DNA of 64,000 bases from Methylorubrum salsuginis (lineage in GTDB: Bacteria > Pseudomonadota > Alphaproteobacteria > Rhizobiales > Beijerinckiaceae), in NCBI RefSeq assembly GCF_900114375.1, contig NZ_FOSV01000006.1, positions 147,679-211,678 of the forward strand. The letters are read 5' to 3'. The translations under genes and the position numbers were made by a program. The notes below the pieces were generated by a model that saw nothing but the letters and a program-made list of their open reading frames with translations, was not told the origin of the DNA and searched no databases. Position 1 is the stretch's first letter; each line of letters opens with the position of its first letter. Below are positions 53,767 to 64,000 of this stretch, in pieces.

Positions 53767-55731
53767 CTACAGGGTCGCGGCGACAGCCTGCGCCGGTGCG
53801 GCGGGGGCATCCGCCTTCGGCACAGAGCGCGTCCGATGGCGGAAATCCGGGATCGCCTCCTCGAACACCGCCTCGGCCGCCCCGCGGTCGCCCGCCTCCA
53901 CGGCGGCGCGCAGGCGCAGAATCCAGCCCTCCAGCACCGTACGATCGGCGAAGACGGGCTTGGCCGCCATCACCCCGTCGATGCCGTCGAGCTGCACCCG
54001 CGGCTCCTCGCGGGCGAACAGGATTTCGTTGAGGCGCTCGCCCGGGCGGGCGCCGGTCACCTGGATCTCGATGTCCTCGCCGGGCTCGAAGCCCGCGAGC
54101 CGGATCATCCGCTCGGCGAGTTCGCGGATGCGCACCGGCTGGCCCATCTTGAGCACGTAGACCGCCGCGCGCTGCTCGCCGGTGGCGCCGCGCCCTTCCG
54201 CGTCGGCGTGGGAGGCGGCGGTGAGCACGAGGTCGGAGGCCTCGCGCACGGTCATGAAGTAGCGCACCATCTCCGGATGGGTGACGGTGAGCGGCCCGCC
54301 GCGGGCGATCTGCGCCTTGAACACCGGCACCACCGAGCCGACCGAGCCCAGCACGTTGCCGAAGCGCACGGCGATCAAACGCGTGGCGTCGGAGCCGGCC
54401 TGCTCGGCGTCCAGTGCCTGCGCGACCATCTCGGCGAAGCGCTTGGTGACGCCGAGTTGCGAGACCGGCTCGATCGCCTTGTCGGTCGAGATCATCACGA
54501 GCGCCCGCGCGCCCGCGGCCACCGTCGCCTCGGCGACGTTGATCGAGCCGAACACGTTGGTCTTGATGCCCTCGGCCCAGTCCCGCTCCAGATACGGCAC
54601 CTGCTTGAGCGCGGCAGCGTGAAAGACGTGGGTCGGCCGGAACGCGGCGATGACCGCCGACAGCCGCTCCCGATCGCGGATGTCCGCGATGGCGCCCTGC
54701 ACGTCGGCCTCGGCCTGGAGCAGGGCCGGGCTATTGAGCACGCCGTGCAGCGCGGGCTCGGAATTCTCGATCACGAGCAATGCGGACGCGCCGAAGGCGA
54801 CCGCGCGGGCGCAGATTTCGGAGCCGATCGAGCCGCCGCCGCCCGTCACCACCACGCGGGCGCCGGACAGGAAGCCTTCGAGGCGCGGCCGGTCGATGGC
54901 GACGGTGGGCCTCAGCAGCAGATCCTCGATCTCCAGCGGCGCGAGTTCGGCATCGCGCATGCCCTCGCCGAGGCTGGTGACGCGGGCGAGCGGCAGGCCG
55001 AGGCGCCGGGCCCGGGCGATCAGGTCGTCGGGCTCGGATTCCGGCGCCAGCGCGGAGGGCGTCGCCACGAGGCGGCGCACGGGCAGGCCGCGGTTGCCGA
55101 GATCGGCCACCACCCGTTCGAGGTCGCGAAACCCGCCGAGCACCGGCACGCCGCGCATCATCTGCCCGGCCTCGTCGGCCCGCGGCGAGAGGATGCCCTT
55201 CGGGGACAGCCGCTTGACCGAACCGGATTCGATGGCCCGCAGCACGGTCTCGATGTCGGCGCCGCGTCCGAGCAGCAGCGTCGGCGTGGTCGCCGTTCGC
55301 GCGTGGCTCTGCCGCGAGCGAGCGTATTTCAGGTAGCGGAACGCCAGCCGCGGGCCGCCGAGCAGGAAGACCTGCAGCACCCAATAGAGCAGGATCGCGA
55401 TCTTGCCGAAGAAGTAGAAGCCGTGGAGGTTGGCCGAGACCAGCACGTAGTCGAGCACCAGGAGCGTCAGCGCCATGACGCTGGCGGCGCGCACGATGCC
55501 GGCGAGATCGGGCAGCGAGGCGAAGCGCCACTTGGTGCGGTAGAGCTTGAACCAAGCGTAGATCAGCCCGGCATAGGCCAGGAACGGCGGCAGCAGCAGC
55601 GGCAGGGCATGCAGGCGCTCGGCCAGCAACTCGCCTTGGAAGCGGAAGACGAAGGTCAACACCACGGCCGCCGCGGTGGCGGCGAGATCGTGGGCGACCA
55701 TCACCGCCGTCTTGAGGGTGCGCTTCTGCAT
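53767..55731 (-). CDS. Nucleotide-sugar 4,6-dehydratase, CapD/WbpM family
   Basis: A 654-residue membrane-anchored enzyme that makes 4-keto-6-deoxy sugars from UDP-GlcNAc or similar. The N-terminus has four membrane segments (AATAAAVVLTFVFRF, LPLLLPPFLAYAGLIYAWF and two more), a CoA-binding-like middle (TTPTLLLGRGADIETVLR), and the catalytic SDR domain begins VVVTGGGGSIGSEICARAVAFG. The active site region is STDKAIEPVSQLGVTKRFAE, followed by RFGNVLGSVGSVVPVFKAQI. This family replaces the catalytic Tyr with Met or another residue; here it is Gln/Leu. Start ATG at 55731 chosen. Convergent with the HTH gene. Confidence 0.9.
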   Translation of the reverse strand: MQKRTLKTAVMVAHDLAATAAAVVLTFVFRFQGELLAERLHALPLLLPPFLAYAGLIYAWFKLYRTKWRFASLPDLAGIVRAASVMALTLLVLDYVLVSANLHGFYFFGKIAILLYWVLQVFLLGGPRLAFRYLKYARSRQSHARTATTPTLLLGRGADIETVLRAIESGSVKRLSPKGILSPRADEAGQMMRGVPVLGGFRDLERVVADLGNRGLPVRRLVATPSALAPESEPDDLIARARRLGLPLARVTSLGEGMRDAELAPLEIEDLLLRPTVAIDRPRLEGFLSGARVVVTGGGGSIGSEICARAVAFGASALLVIENSEPALHGVLNSPALLQAEADVQGAIADIRDRERLSAVIAAFRPTHVFHAAALKQVPYLERDWAEGIKTNVFGSINVAEATVAAGARALVMISTDKAIEPVSQLGVTKRFAEMVAQALDAEQAGSDATRLIAVRFGNVLGSVGSVVPVFKAQIARGGPLTVTHPEMVRYFMTVREASDLVLTAASHADAEGRGATGEQRAAVYVLKMGQPVRIRELAERMIRLAGFEPGEDIEIQVTGARPGERLNEILFAREEPRVQLDGIDGVMAAKPVFADRTVLEGWILRLRAAVEAGDRGAAEAVFEEAIPDFRHRTRSVPKADAPAAPAQAVAATL

Positions 55732-55795
55732 GGTGCTTTTGTCGGGGACGCGGGGCGGTATCGGCGCACCCTCGCCCCGTGTCAACGAAGGGGGT

Positions 55796-56647
55796 TCAGG
55801 CGACCGAGCGCTTGGCCCGCTCAAGCGCCGCGTCGGCTTCGCCGAGATCCGGGGCGTCGATGTGGCGATAGCGCGCCTGGATCAGGCCGAAGGCCCCGAA
55901 GGCGAAGTGGCCGGCGGCGACCACGGCGAGCAGCACCCAGCCATAGGGCTGCGCCCTGAGCGCCGCGAAGGCGCCGGACAGGCCGTGCGCCTCGGAGGGG
56001 CCCTGCGTCCAGGCGGCGGAGGCCAGGAAGCCCGCGATGATGAGGAACACCACCGCCCGCGCCGCGTAGCCGAACCGGCCCAGCGGTTTCGCCCAGCGCT
56101 CGCTCTCACTGGGCAGCGACAGCCGGTCGGTCACGTCGCCCGTCCAGGCCTTCTTCGCGTAGGCGAACCCGGCCGCCGTGACGGCCAACGCGGCGAGCCC
56201 GACGAGCCAGGGCCCGAACGGCTGGCGCAGGAGCCAGGCGGTCCAGTCCTGCACCCCGTCGCCACCGGCCGAGGCCCGGCCGATGCCGAAGGCGAGCCGC
56301 CCGGCGGTGAGCGCGAGGCCGGCATAGACGAAGGCGCTGATGAGATGCGCCCCCCGCACTGCCAGCGCCTTGGCCGAGTTCCCGCGCCGGTCGGCGTCCG
56401 TCACGCCCTCGACGACGCGCCACAGGGCGAAGCCCGCGAGCCCGAGCGCGATCAGCCCGACGATGACGGCACCGAACGGCCCGCCGAGCACGGCCCGCAG
56501 GGCGCCCTTGCTGTCGCCGGCCGAGCCGCCCTGTCCGAGGGCCGCCAGCACGGCCAGTGCGCCGACGACGCAGTAGACGAAGCCGCGGGCGCCGAAGCCG
56601 AAGCGGGCGAGATGTTCGAGGGCGTTGTCGTTCCGGCTCCAACCCAT
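55796..56647 (-). CDS. DUF1206 membrane protein
   Basis: A 283-residue inner-membrane protein made of three related two-span units, the DUF1206 layout. Each unit starts with an R(F/Y)G(F/Y)xAR-type motif: LARFGFGARGFVYCVVG, AVRGAHLISAFVYAGLA and LGRFGYAARAVVFLIIAG. Six membrane segments are visible. Function unknown. It sits five bases after the upstream hypothetical gene's stop on the same strand, likely one operon. Confidence 0.85.
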   Translation of the reverse strand: MGWSRNDNALEHLARFGFGARGFVYCVVGALAVLAALGQGGSAGDSKGALRAVLGGPFGAVIVGLIALGLAGFALWRVVEGVTDADRRGNSAKALAVRGAHLISAFVYAGLALTAGRLAFGIGRASAGGDGVQDWTAWLLRQPFGPWLVGLAALAVTAAGFAYAKKAWTGDVTDRLSLPSESERWAKPLGRFGYAARAVVFLIIAGFLASAAWTQGPSEAHGLSGAFAALRAQPYGWVLLAVVAAGHFAFGAFGLIQARYRHIDAPDLGEADAALERAKRSVA

Positions 56648-56652
56648 CCGCG

Positions 56653-57030
56653 TCAGTCGCGCTCGCGCGCGGGCTTGCCCGCGAGCGCCACGTAGAAGCC
56701 GAGCCCATCGCCCGCGGGCAAGGTCTGCAGCCGCTCGATCCAGCCGCGGCGCTTGGCATCGAGCAGGAGGCGCCCGACCGGCTGGAACAGCGTCTCCCCC
56801 CCGCCCTCGGGCGGAGCCGCGAGCCTCACCGCCACGGTCTTGCCCTTGGCGAAGCGGCTGCGTTCCAGCATGTCGCCGATGGAGGCCTCCGCCGTCGCCC
56901 GGTTGGCCTCGCGCAGGTCGAGCACCGATTCGGCATCGGTGACGCCGAGCGAGCCGCGCAGCTTGTTGGCGTAGAAATCTTCGAAATGGGGCAAGGGCGG
57001 TGCGCTCGCGTCAGAAGTCGATGTCGTCAT
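56653..57030 (-). CDS. Conserved hypothetical protein
   Basis: A 125-residue protein of no recognised family. It has a serine/threonine-rich start, then LPHFEDFYANKLRGSLGVTDAESVLDLREAN, a basic middle (RSRFAKGKTVAVRLAAP) and ends with DGLGFYVALAGKPARE. No signal or membrane segment. Start at 57030 overlaps the preceding Uma2 gene by 20 bases, and no strong ribosome site is present, so it depends on coupling. It precedes the DUF1206 gene. Confidence 0.6.
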   Translation of the reverse strand: MTTSTSDASAPPLPHFEDFYANKLRGSLGVTDAESVLDLREANRATAEASIGDMLERSRFAKGKTVAVRLAAPPEGGGETLFQPVGRLLLDAKRRGWIERLQTLPAGDGLGFYVALAGKPARERD

Positions 57031-57577
57031 AGATGTCGGCAACGGCGAGCCGGCCACCGAGTTCGGGCAGATCGATGCGCGCGTCGCGCCCCCGAACGTC
57101 TTGGACCCAAGCACCCGCCGCGTCGCGCCGCCACGCCTCAACGCACGGCGCGTCCTGATCGACCAGCAGAAATGCGTCGAGCGAGGCGATGGTTCGATAG
57201 AACGCGGCCTTGGGTCCACGGTCGCGGCTCACGGTCGAGGGCGAGACCACTTCGGCGACGAGGATCGGATCGCGGGCGTAGCCGTGCCCCAGCACGGAGC
57301 CGCAACGGACCAGCACGTCGGGGATCGGCGCGAACCCGTCCATGGCGTCGCTCAGCACGGCGATGCCGGGGATCGCGCGGCCGCCCTTGGCACGGGCGAG
57401 CGGCGCGAGTTGCCGGAGCAGGTTCATGACGATCGACTGATGTTGCTCGCTCGGCGGCGACATGAGCACGGGTTCGCCGTCGATGAGCTCCCAGCGCTCC
57501 TCGTCGGGCCGATCCGCGACCCAGACCTGATACTCCGCAACTCCCATGCCGGGATCGCGCCGAACGGCGAGCGCCAT
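57011..57577 (-). CDS. Uma2-family endonuclease-like protein (DUF820), paralogue 1
   Basis: A 188-residue protein of the Uma2/DUF820 family, PD-(D/E)XK nuclease fold, function mostly unproven. Family motifs are RWELIDGEPVLMSPPSEQHQ, PIPDVLVRCGS (Pro-Asp), LVAEVVSPSTVSRDRGPKAAFY (Glu and Lys of the active site), and DLPELGGRLAVADIYDDIDF at the end. Third and most divergent of three tandem copies in transcription order. Its active site residues look complete. Confidence 0.85.
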   Translation of the reverse strand: MALAVRRDPGMGVAEYQVWVADRPDEERWELIDGEPVLMSPPSEQHQSIVMNLLRQLAPLARAKGGRAIPGIAVLSDAMDGFAPIPDVLVRCGSVLGHGYARDPILVAEVVSPSTVSRDRGPKAAFYRTIASLDAFLLVDQDAPCVEAWRRDAAGAWVQDVRGRDARIDLPELGGRLAVADIYDDIDF

Positions 57578-57639
57578 CGAGGGGCCTCCGAGACGGGTGC
57601 GATGCTAGCACCCGGCCGGGGCTTGGCAAACGGGCCGGC

Positions 57640-58200
57640 TCAGAGGTCGATCCCGTCGTAGACGTCCGCCACCGCAAGGGCGCCGCCCAGTTCGGGTAGG
57701 TCGATCGTCTCGCCGGAGCCGGCGAACCGTAGGGTCCATTCAGCCTCGCGGCGCCAAACCTCAATCCGCTCCTCGTCCGGATAGATCAGCAGGAGCGTCT
57801 GAAGGGACGGGACCGATTGGTATAAATCCGCCTTGTATCCGCGGTCGTTGTTCATGGTGGAGGGTGAGAGGACTTCGGCCACGAGCAGCGGATCGCGCAC
57901 GTAGCCGTCGGGCAACGGGTCTCCGCAGCGGACCAGCGCATCCGGGATCGGTGCATAATCGTCGAACGCCTCGCTCAGGACCGCGAGGTTGGACAGGGCC
58001 CAGCAGCCCCGCGGGCGGGCGAGGCGACGCAGGGCCGCTTCGAGATTCGAGACGATCTGCTGGTGCCGGTAGGCCGGCGGCGCCATCATCACCGGGGCGC
58101 CGTCGATCAACTCCCAGCGCTCGTCCTCGGGCCGGGCGGCGACCCATTCCTTGTATTCCGCGACTCGCATGCGGGTGTCGCGCCGAACCGCCACGGCCAT
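57640..58200 (-). CDS. Uma2-family endonuclease-like protein (DUF820), paralogue 2
   Basis: A 186-residue paralogue very similar to the copy at 58271. It has RWELIDGAPVMMAPPAYRHQQIV, PIPDALVRCGD, LVAEVLSPSTMNNDRGYKADLYQ and DLPELGGALAVADVYDGIDL. Start ATG at 58200 aligns with its sister's start; the frame continues to 58236 without support. Separated from its neighbours by about 60-70 bases, so the three genes probably share a transcript. Confidence 0.86.
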   Translation of the reverse strand: MAVAVRRDTRMRVAEYKEWVAARPEDERWELIDGAPVMMAPPAYRHQQIVSNLEAALRRLARPRGCWALSNLAVLSEAFDDYAPIPDALVRCGDPLPDGYVRDPLLVAEVLSPSTMNNDRGYKADLYQSVPSLQTLLLIYPDEERIEVWRREAEWTLRFAGSGETIDLPELGGALAVADVYDGIDL

Positions 58201-58270
58201 CGCCGATCCTCTGGAAGAACCAGAAGAGGCTAGCATCCGATCGGGAGGCAGCCAATGCGGATGCCGACGC

Positions 58271-58831
58271 TCAGAAGTCGATCCGCTTGTAGACGTCCGC
58301 CACGGCGAGGGCGCCGCCCAGTTCGGGCAGATCGATCCGCTCGTCGGCTCTGGCGAGCTGCATCGTCCAGCCGGATCCCCGCCGCCACACTTCGATCCGC
58401 GCCTCGTCCGGCTCGATCAGCAGGAGGGTCCGAAGGGACGGGATCGATTGATAGAAGCGCGCCTTGAGCCCGCGGTCGTTGATCAGGGTGGAGGGCGAGA
58501 GGACTTCGGCCACCAGCAGCGGATCGTCGGCGTAGCCGTCCGGCAGTTCGGCCCCGCAGCGGACGAGCGCGTCCGGGATCGGCGCGTAGTCATCGAACGC
58601 CTCGCTCAGGACGGCGAGGCCGGATTGAGCCCAGCATCCCCGCGGATCGGCGAGGTCGCCGAGCGCCCGAAGGAGGTTGTAGACGATGCGGTGATGACGA
58701 TCCTTGGCCGGCGCCATCATCACAGGCGCGCCGTCGATCAGTTCCCAGCGCTCGCCCTCGGGCCGGGCGGCGACCCATTGCTTGTATTCCGCGACCCGCA
58801 TGGGCGGATCGCGGCGGACGGCGACGGCCAT
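58271..58831 (-). CDS. Uma2-family endonuclease-like protein (DUF820), paralogue 3
   Basis: A 186-residue copy, the first in transcription order. The N-terminus MAVAVRRDPPMRVAEYKQWVAARPEGERWELIDGAPVMM aligns almost residue for residue with paralogue 2, as do SEAFDDYAPIPDALVRCG and LPELGGALAVADVYKRIDF. The active-site residues (PD, E in LVAEVLSPST, K in GLKARFYQ) are kept. Uma2 genes are often expanded in cyanobacteria and some alphaproteobacteria; role unknown. Confidence 0.86.
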   Translation of the reverse strand: MAVAVRRDPPMRVAEYKQWVAARPEGERWELIDGAPVMMAPAKDRHHRIVYNLLRALGDLADPRGCWAQSGLAVLSEAFDDYAPIPDALVRCGAELPDGYADDPLLVAEVLSPSTLINDRGLKARFYQSIPSLRTLLLIEPDEARIEVWRRGSGWTMQLARADERIDLPELGGALAVADVYKRIDF

Positions 58832-58907
58832 CGCTCACACCTCCGCGTGAAGACCCGCAGCGTAGCATCGCGGGGCCGCCCTGTCGCGGGCGGCCCCCTG
58901 TCTCGCT

Positions 58908-60356
58908 TCAGCGATGAACCAGCACGTTGCGGAACTGCCAGGGGTCGCTCGTGTCGATGTCCTCCGGGAACAGGCCGGGGCGGTCGGTGAGCGGGGTCCA
59001 GTCGGTGTAGACGCCCACCACCGGGCCGAGATACGGCGTCTGCACTTCGAGACAGCGGCGGAAATCGATCTCGTCGGCCTCGACGATGCCGGCCTCGGGG
59101 TTCTCCAGCGCCCAGACCATGCCGGCGAGCACGGCCGAGGTCACCTGCAGGCCGGTGGCGTTCTGGTAGGGGGCGACGCGGCGGGTCTCCTCGATGGAGA
59201 GCTGCGAGCCGTACCAGTAGGCGTTCTTCTTGTGGCCGTAGAGGAGCACGCCGAGTTCGTCGATGCCGTCGACGATCTCGTTCTCGTCGAGGATGTGCTG
59301 CTGCTCCTGCACCTTGCCGGCATTGCCCCACATCTCATGGAGCGAGAGCACGGCGTCGTTGGCCGGGTGGTAGGCGTAGTGGCAGGTCGGGCGGTAGACC
59401 GCCTCGCCGTTCTCGCGCACCGTGTAGTAGTCGGCGATCGAGATCGCCTCGTTGTGGGTGACGAGGAAGCCGAACTGCGCGCCCACCGTCGGCACCCAGG
59501 TGCGGACGCGGGTGTCGGCGCCGGGCTGGAGCAGGAAGATCGCGCAGCGCGAGCCCTTGGTCTGGCCCTCGGCGTTGTCCGGCTTCCACGTCTCGTGCGT
59601 GCCCCAGCCGAGCTCGGCCGGCTGGTTGCCTTCGGAGACGAAGCCTTCGACCGACCACGTGTTGACGAACACGCCCATGGGCTTGGGGTGCTTGGCGCGC
59701 TGGGTGTCGCGCTCGGCGATGTGGACGCCCTTGACGCCGACCTTGTGCATCAGCGCGGCCCATTCCTCGCGGGTCTTGGGCTCGGGATCGGTCACGCCGG
59801 TATCCGCCGCGACGTTCAGGAGCGCCTGCTTGACGAACCACGACACCATGCCGGGATTGGCGCCGCAGCACGACACCGCCGTCGGGCCGCCGGGCGCGGC
59901 GCGGCGGGCCTCGAGGATGTTCTCGCGCAGGGCATAGTTGGTGCGGTCGGCCTGGGTCAGGCCCTTGTCGAAGTAGAAGCCGGTCCAGGGCTCAGCCACC
60001 GTGTCGATGTAGAGCGCGCCGAGCTCACGGCAGAGCTCGAGGATGTCGCGCGATGAGGTGTCGACCGACAGGTTCACGCAGAAGCCCTGGCCGCCGCCCT
60101 CGGTGAGGAGCGGGGTGAGGACGTCGCGGTAGTTCTCCTTCGTCAGCGCCACCTGCTCGAAGCGCAGACCGTGCTTGTCGGCGAGATCCTTATGCGCGTC
60201 GGAGGGCTCGACCACCGTGAAGCGGTTCTTGTCGTACTCGAAATGCCGCTCGATCAGGGGAAGCGTGCCGCGACCGATCGAGCCGAAGCCGATCATCACG
60301 ATCGGGCCGGTGATGCGGCCGTGGACGGGCCAATCCTGCTTCTGACCGTCGGACAT
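58908..60356 (-). CDS. hss: Homospermidine synthase
   Basis: A 482-residue NAD-dependent enzyme that makes sym-homospermidine from putrescine, the main polyamine in many alphaproteobacteria. N-terminal GPIVMIGFGSIGRGTLPLIERHF binds NAD; SCCGANPGMVSWFVKQAL, GWGTHETWKPDNAEGQTKGS and THNEAISIADYYTVRENGEAVYRPT are family features. ATG at 60356 is clear. The gap upstream (60357-60628) should hold promoters for this and the small divergent gene. Confidence 0.95.
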   Translation of the reverse strand: MSDGQKQDWPVHGRITGPIVMIGFGSIGRGTLPLIERHFEYDKNRFTVVEPSDAHKDLADKHGLRFEQVALTKENYRDVLTPLLTEGGGQGFCVNLSVDTSSRDILELCRELGALYIDTVAEPWTGFYFDKGLTQADRTNYALRENILEARRAAPGGPTAVSCCGANPGMVSWFVKQALLNVAADTGVTDPEPKTREEWAALMHKVGVKGVHIAERDTQRAKHPKPMGVFVNTWSVEGFVSEGNQPAELGWGTHETWKPDNAEGQTKGSRCAIFLLQPGADTRVRTWVPTVGAQFGFLVTHNEAISIADYYTVRENGEAVYRPTCHYAYHPANDAVLSLHEMWGNAGKVQEQQHILDENEIVDGIDELGVLLYGHKKNAYWYGSQLSIEETRRVAPYQNATGLQVTSAVLAGMVWALENPEAGIVEADEIDFRRCLEVQTPYLGPVVGVYTDWTPLTDRPGLFPEDIDTSDPWQFRNVLVHR

Positions 60357-60568
60357 GGTGGAACGCTCCTCGTCGGGCTGCTCGTCGTGTGAGAGCGGCG
60401 TGATTGATGCCTGGAAATGACGAGCGGATGACGGTTCGGCGTCGAGCGGTCAACCGGCGAGCCACGAGAGTGTTGCAAAACTGTGAAGGTGCGAGGGCAC
60501 CGGCATGAGCCCAGCGCAAGCCTGCGGCGGACGTCGCGTGGGACGCGAGTCCGGTGGGAAACCTTTAT

Positions 60569-60583
60569 ATTGCACCGCAACAA
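60569..60583. promoter_or_regulatory. Palindromic motif TTGCACCGCAA, copy 2
   Basis: ATTGCACCGCAACAA is identical to 25197-25211. It lies 45 bases upstream of a 60-residue small gene, overlapping a TTTATATT string that could be a -10 element. A repressor bound here would block transcription of the small gene. Confidence 0.4.
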
Positions 60584-60628
60584 GGGAGCGACGCCCAGGG
60601 CCCACCACCGAACAAGGGGACCCGACCC

Positions 60629-60811
60629 ATGCTGACCATCCTCACCGCCCAGCCCGTCCGCCCCGAGGTCGAGGCGATCGACCGCGATCCGGGCATCATC
60701 ACCCTGCTCTCCGCATTGCTGCGCACCGCCCGCCGCTCCAAGGGCGGCCGCGCCGGCGAAGGCATCGGCCTGTTCGCCTCGTCCACGGCTTGGCCGCACA
60801 ACGTGCGCTGA
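60629..60811 (+). CDS. Small hypothetical protein (60 residues)
   Basis: No family recognised. The ATG at 60629 has AAGGGGA eight bases upstream, and the frame is closed on both sides by short gaps, so it is probably translated. It starts MLTILTAQPVRPEVEAIDRDP, has a basic middle (LLRTARRSKGGRAGEG) and ends ASSTAWPHNVR. No signal or membrane segment. Preceded by the TTGCACCGCAA motif and divergent from homospermidine synthase. The frame could start earlier at 60554, but that would overlap the putative promoter. Confidence 0.55.
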   Translation: MLTILTAQPVRPEVEAIDRDPGIITLLSALLRTARRSKGGRAGEGIGLFASSTAWPHNVR

Positions 60812-60959
60812 CTCTTGTCAGGATTCTTTGGGGCGGCTGACGCTGCCCTGACGACTCCGAAAACTCCGCGCCGTCATTGCGAGGCGGAGCATATGAAACG
60901 GGCAGGGAAGGCGTCGCCTCCCCTGCCCGCTCGCGTTCGAGTCGTTCGTTACGCTGGCG

Positions 60960-63539
<2,580 letters not shown>

Positions 63540-63739
63540 CGGACCCTGCCCGCTTCTTGCGGCAGGACGAGGACCGACAACCCTGCCCGCGCATGGTGTT
63601 GCGGATGCAGGGGCTTGTCGAGACACATGCGGGCGGAGATCACCTTTGCAAGCGTCGTGCCTGCAAGGCTGTGTCCTTGTCGACACAAGGCTGCCGGTTC
63701 CGCACGGCCTCGCGTCACGAATTGGCGCCCGTCGCTTGA

Positions 63740-64000
<261 letters not shown>

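Noticed and set aside
57011..58831. A defence island around the Uma2 genes
   Set aside because: No other defence genes, integrase or att-like repeats are near; flanking genes (DUF1206, homospermidine synthase) are ordinary.

Overview
The window is a G+C-rich (roughly 70%) alphaproteobacterial chromosome segment. Gene content and order point to Hyphomicrobiales, most likely the Methylobacterium/Methylorubrum group. Evidence for this: homospermidine synthase, the alphaproteobacterial PrkA-YeaH-SpoVR stress operon, the UQCC chaperone-DUF177-plsX-fabH-ihfA-merR cluster, an hdaA-ppk1-ppx cluster, an rpoH sigma factor, and abundant intergenic hairpin repeats. The species assignment is inference from content; no database search was run.

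Layout. 0-2.4 kb: end of a periplasmic glucan synthesis gene (opgG-like), a GNAT acetyltransferase and an Old Yellow Enzyme. 2.4-5.0 kb: ammonium transporter, HAD phosphatase and a BamE-like lipoprotein. 5.1-9.7 kb: envelope and lipid cluster (cytochrome bc1 assembly chaperone, DUF177, plsX, fabH, ihfA, MerR regulator). 9.8-16.0 kb: two hypothetical genes, then prkA-yeaH-spoVR. 16.0-18.0 kb: purN and purM on the minus strand. 18.2-24.3 kb: AI-2E/PerM-type permease, hdaA, ppk1 and ppx/gppA. 24.3-25.8 kb: small secreted proteins and moaB. 26.0-32.0 kb: purB, D-amino-acid transaminase, a small secreted protein, purA and a proline-rich membrane protein. 32.2-34.5 kb: rpoH, a RluD-type pseudouridine synthase and tRNA-Glu(CTC). 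34.9-40.0 kb: a 1687-residue RTX-type calcium-binding protein. 40.5-45.4 kb: xanthine-dehydrogenase-like enzyme (FAD subunit plus a fused FeS-molybdopterin subunit) and a purine permease. 45.4-50.3 kb: small proteins, a degenerate ferredoxin-reductase-like protein and a GGDEF/EAL protein. 50.6-55.7 kb: O-antigen/EPS-type genes (WecA/WbpL-like transferase, epimerase, CapD/WbpM-like dehydratase) interrupted by a divergent SDR/ArsR-like pair. 55.8-58.8 kb: DUF1206, a hypothetical gene and three tandem Uma2-family genes. 58.9-64.0 kb: homospermidine synthase, a 60-residue small protein, glycogen phosphorylase and the start of a GH13 alpha-glucosidase.

Functional themes: purine synthesis (purN, purM, purB, purA) and purine oxidation/uptake; polyphosphate synthesis and breakdown; stress control (rpoH, PrkA operon); envelope and surface polysaccharide; glycogen use. 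Most operons are ordinary.

The least ordinary material lies in the gaps and in the RTX gene. Three copies of a bipartite element have a 15-position stem with a 3-nt loop whose arm sequence differs almost completely between copies while pairing is kept. They share a conserved GC-rich linker and a second hairpin. Other gaps carry tandem long perfect hairpins (30.4 kb, 32.1 kb, 8.6 kb). The RTX protein is built from modules repeating at about 230 residues. A palindromic motif, TTGCACCGCAA, occurs within an identical 15-base string upstream of two unrelated small-protein genes.
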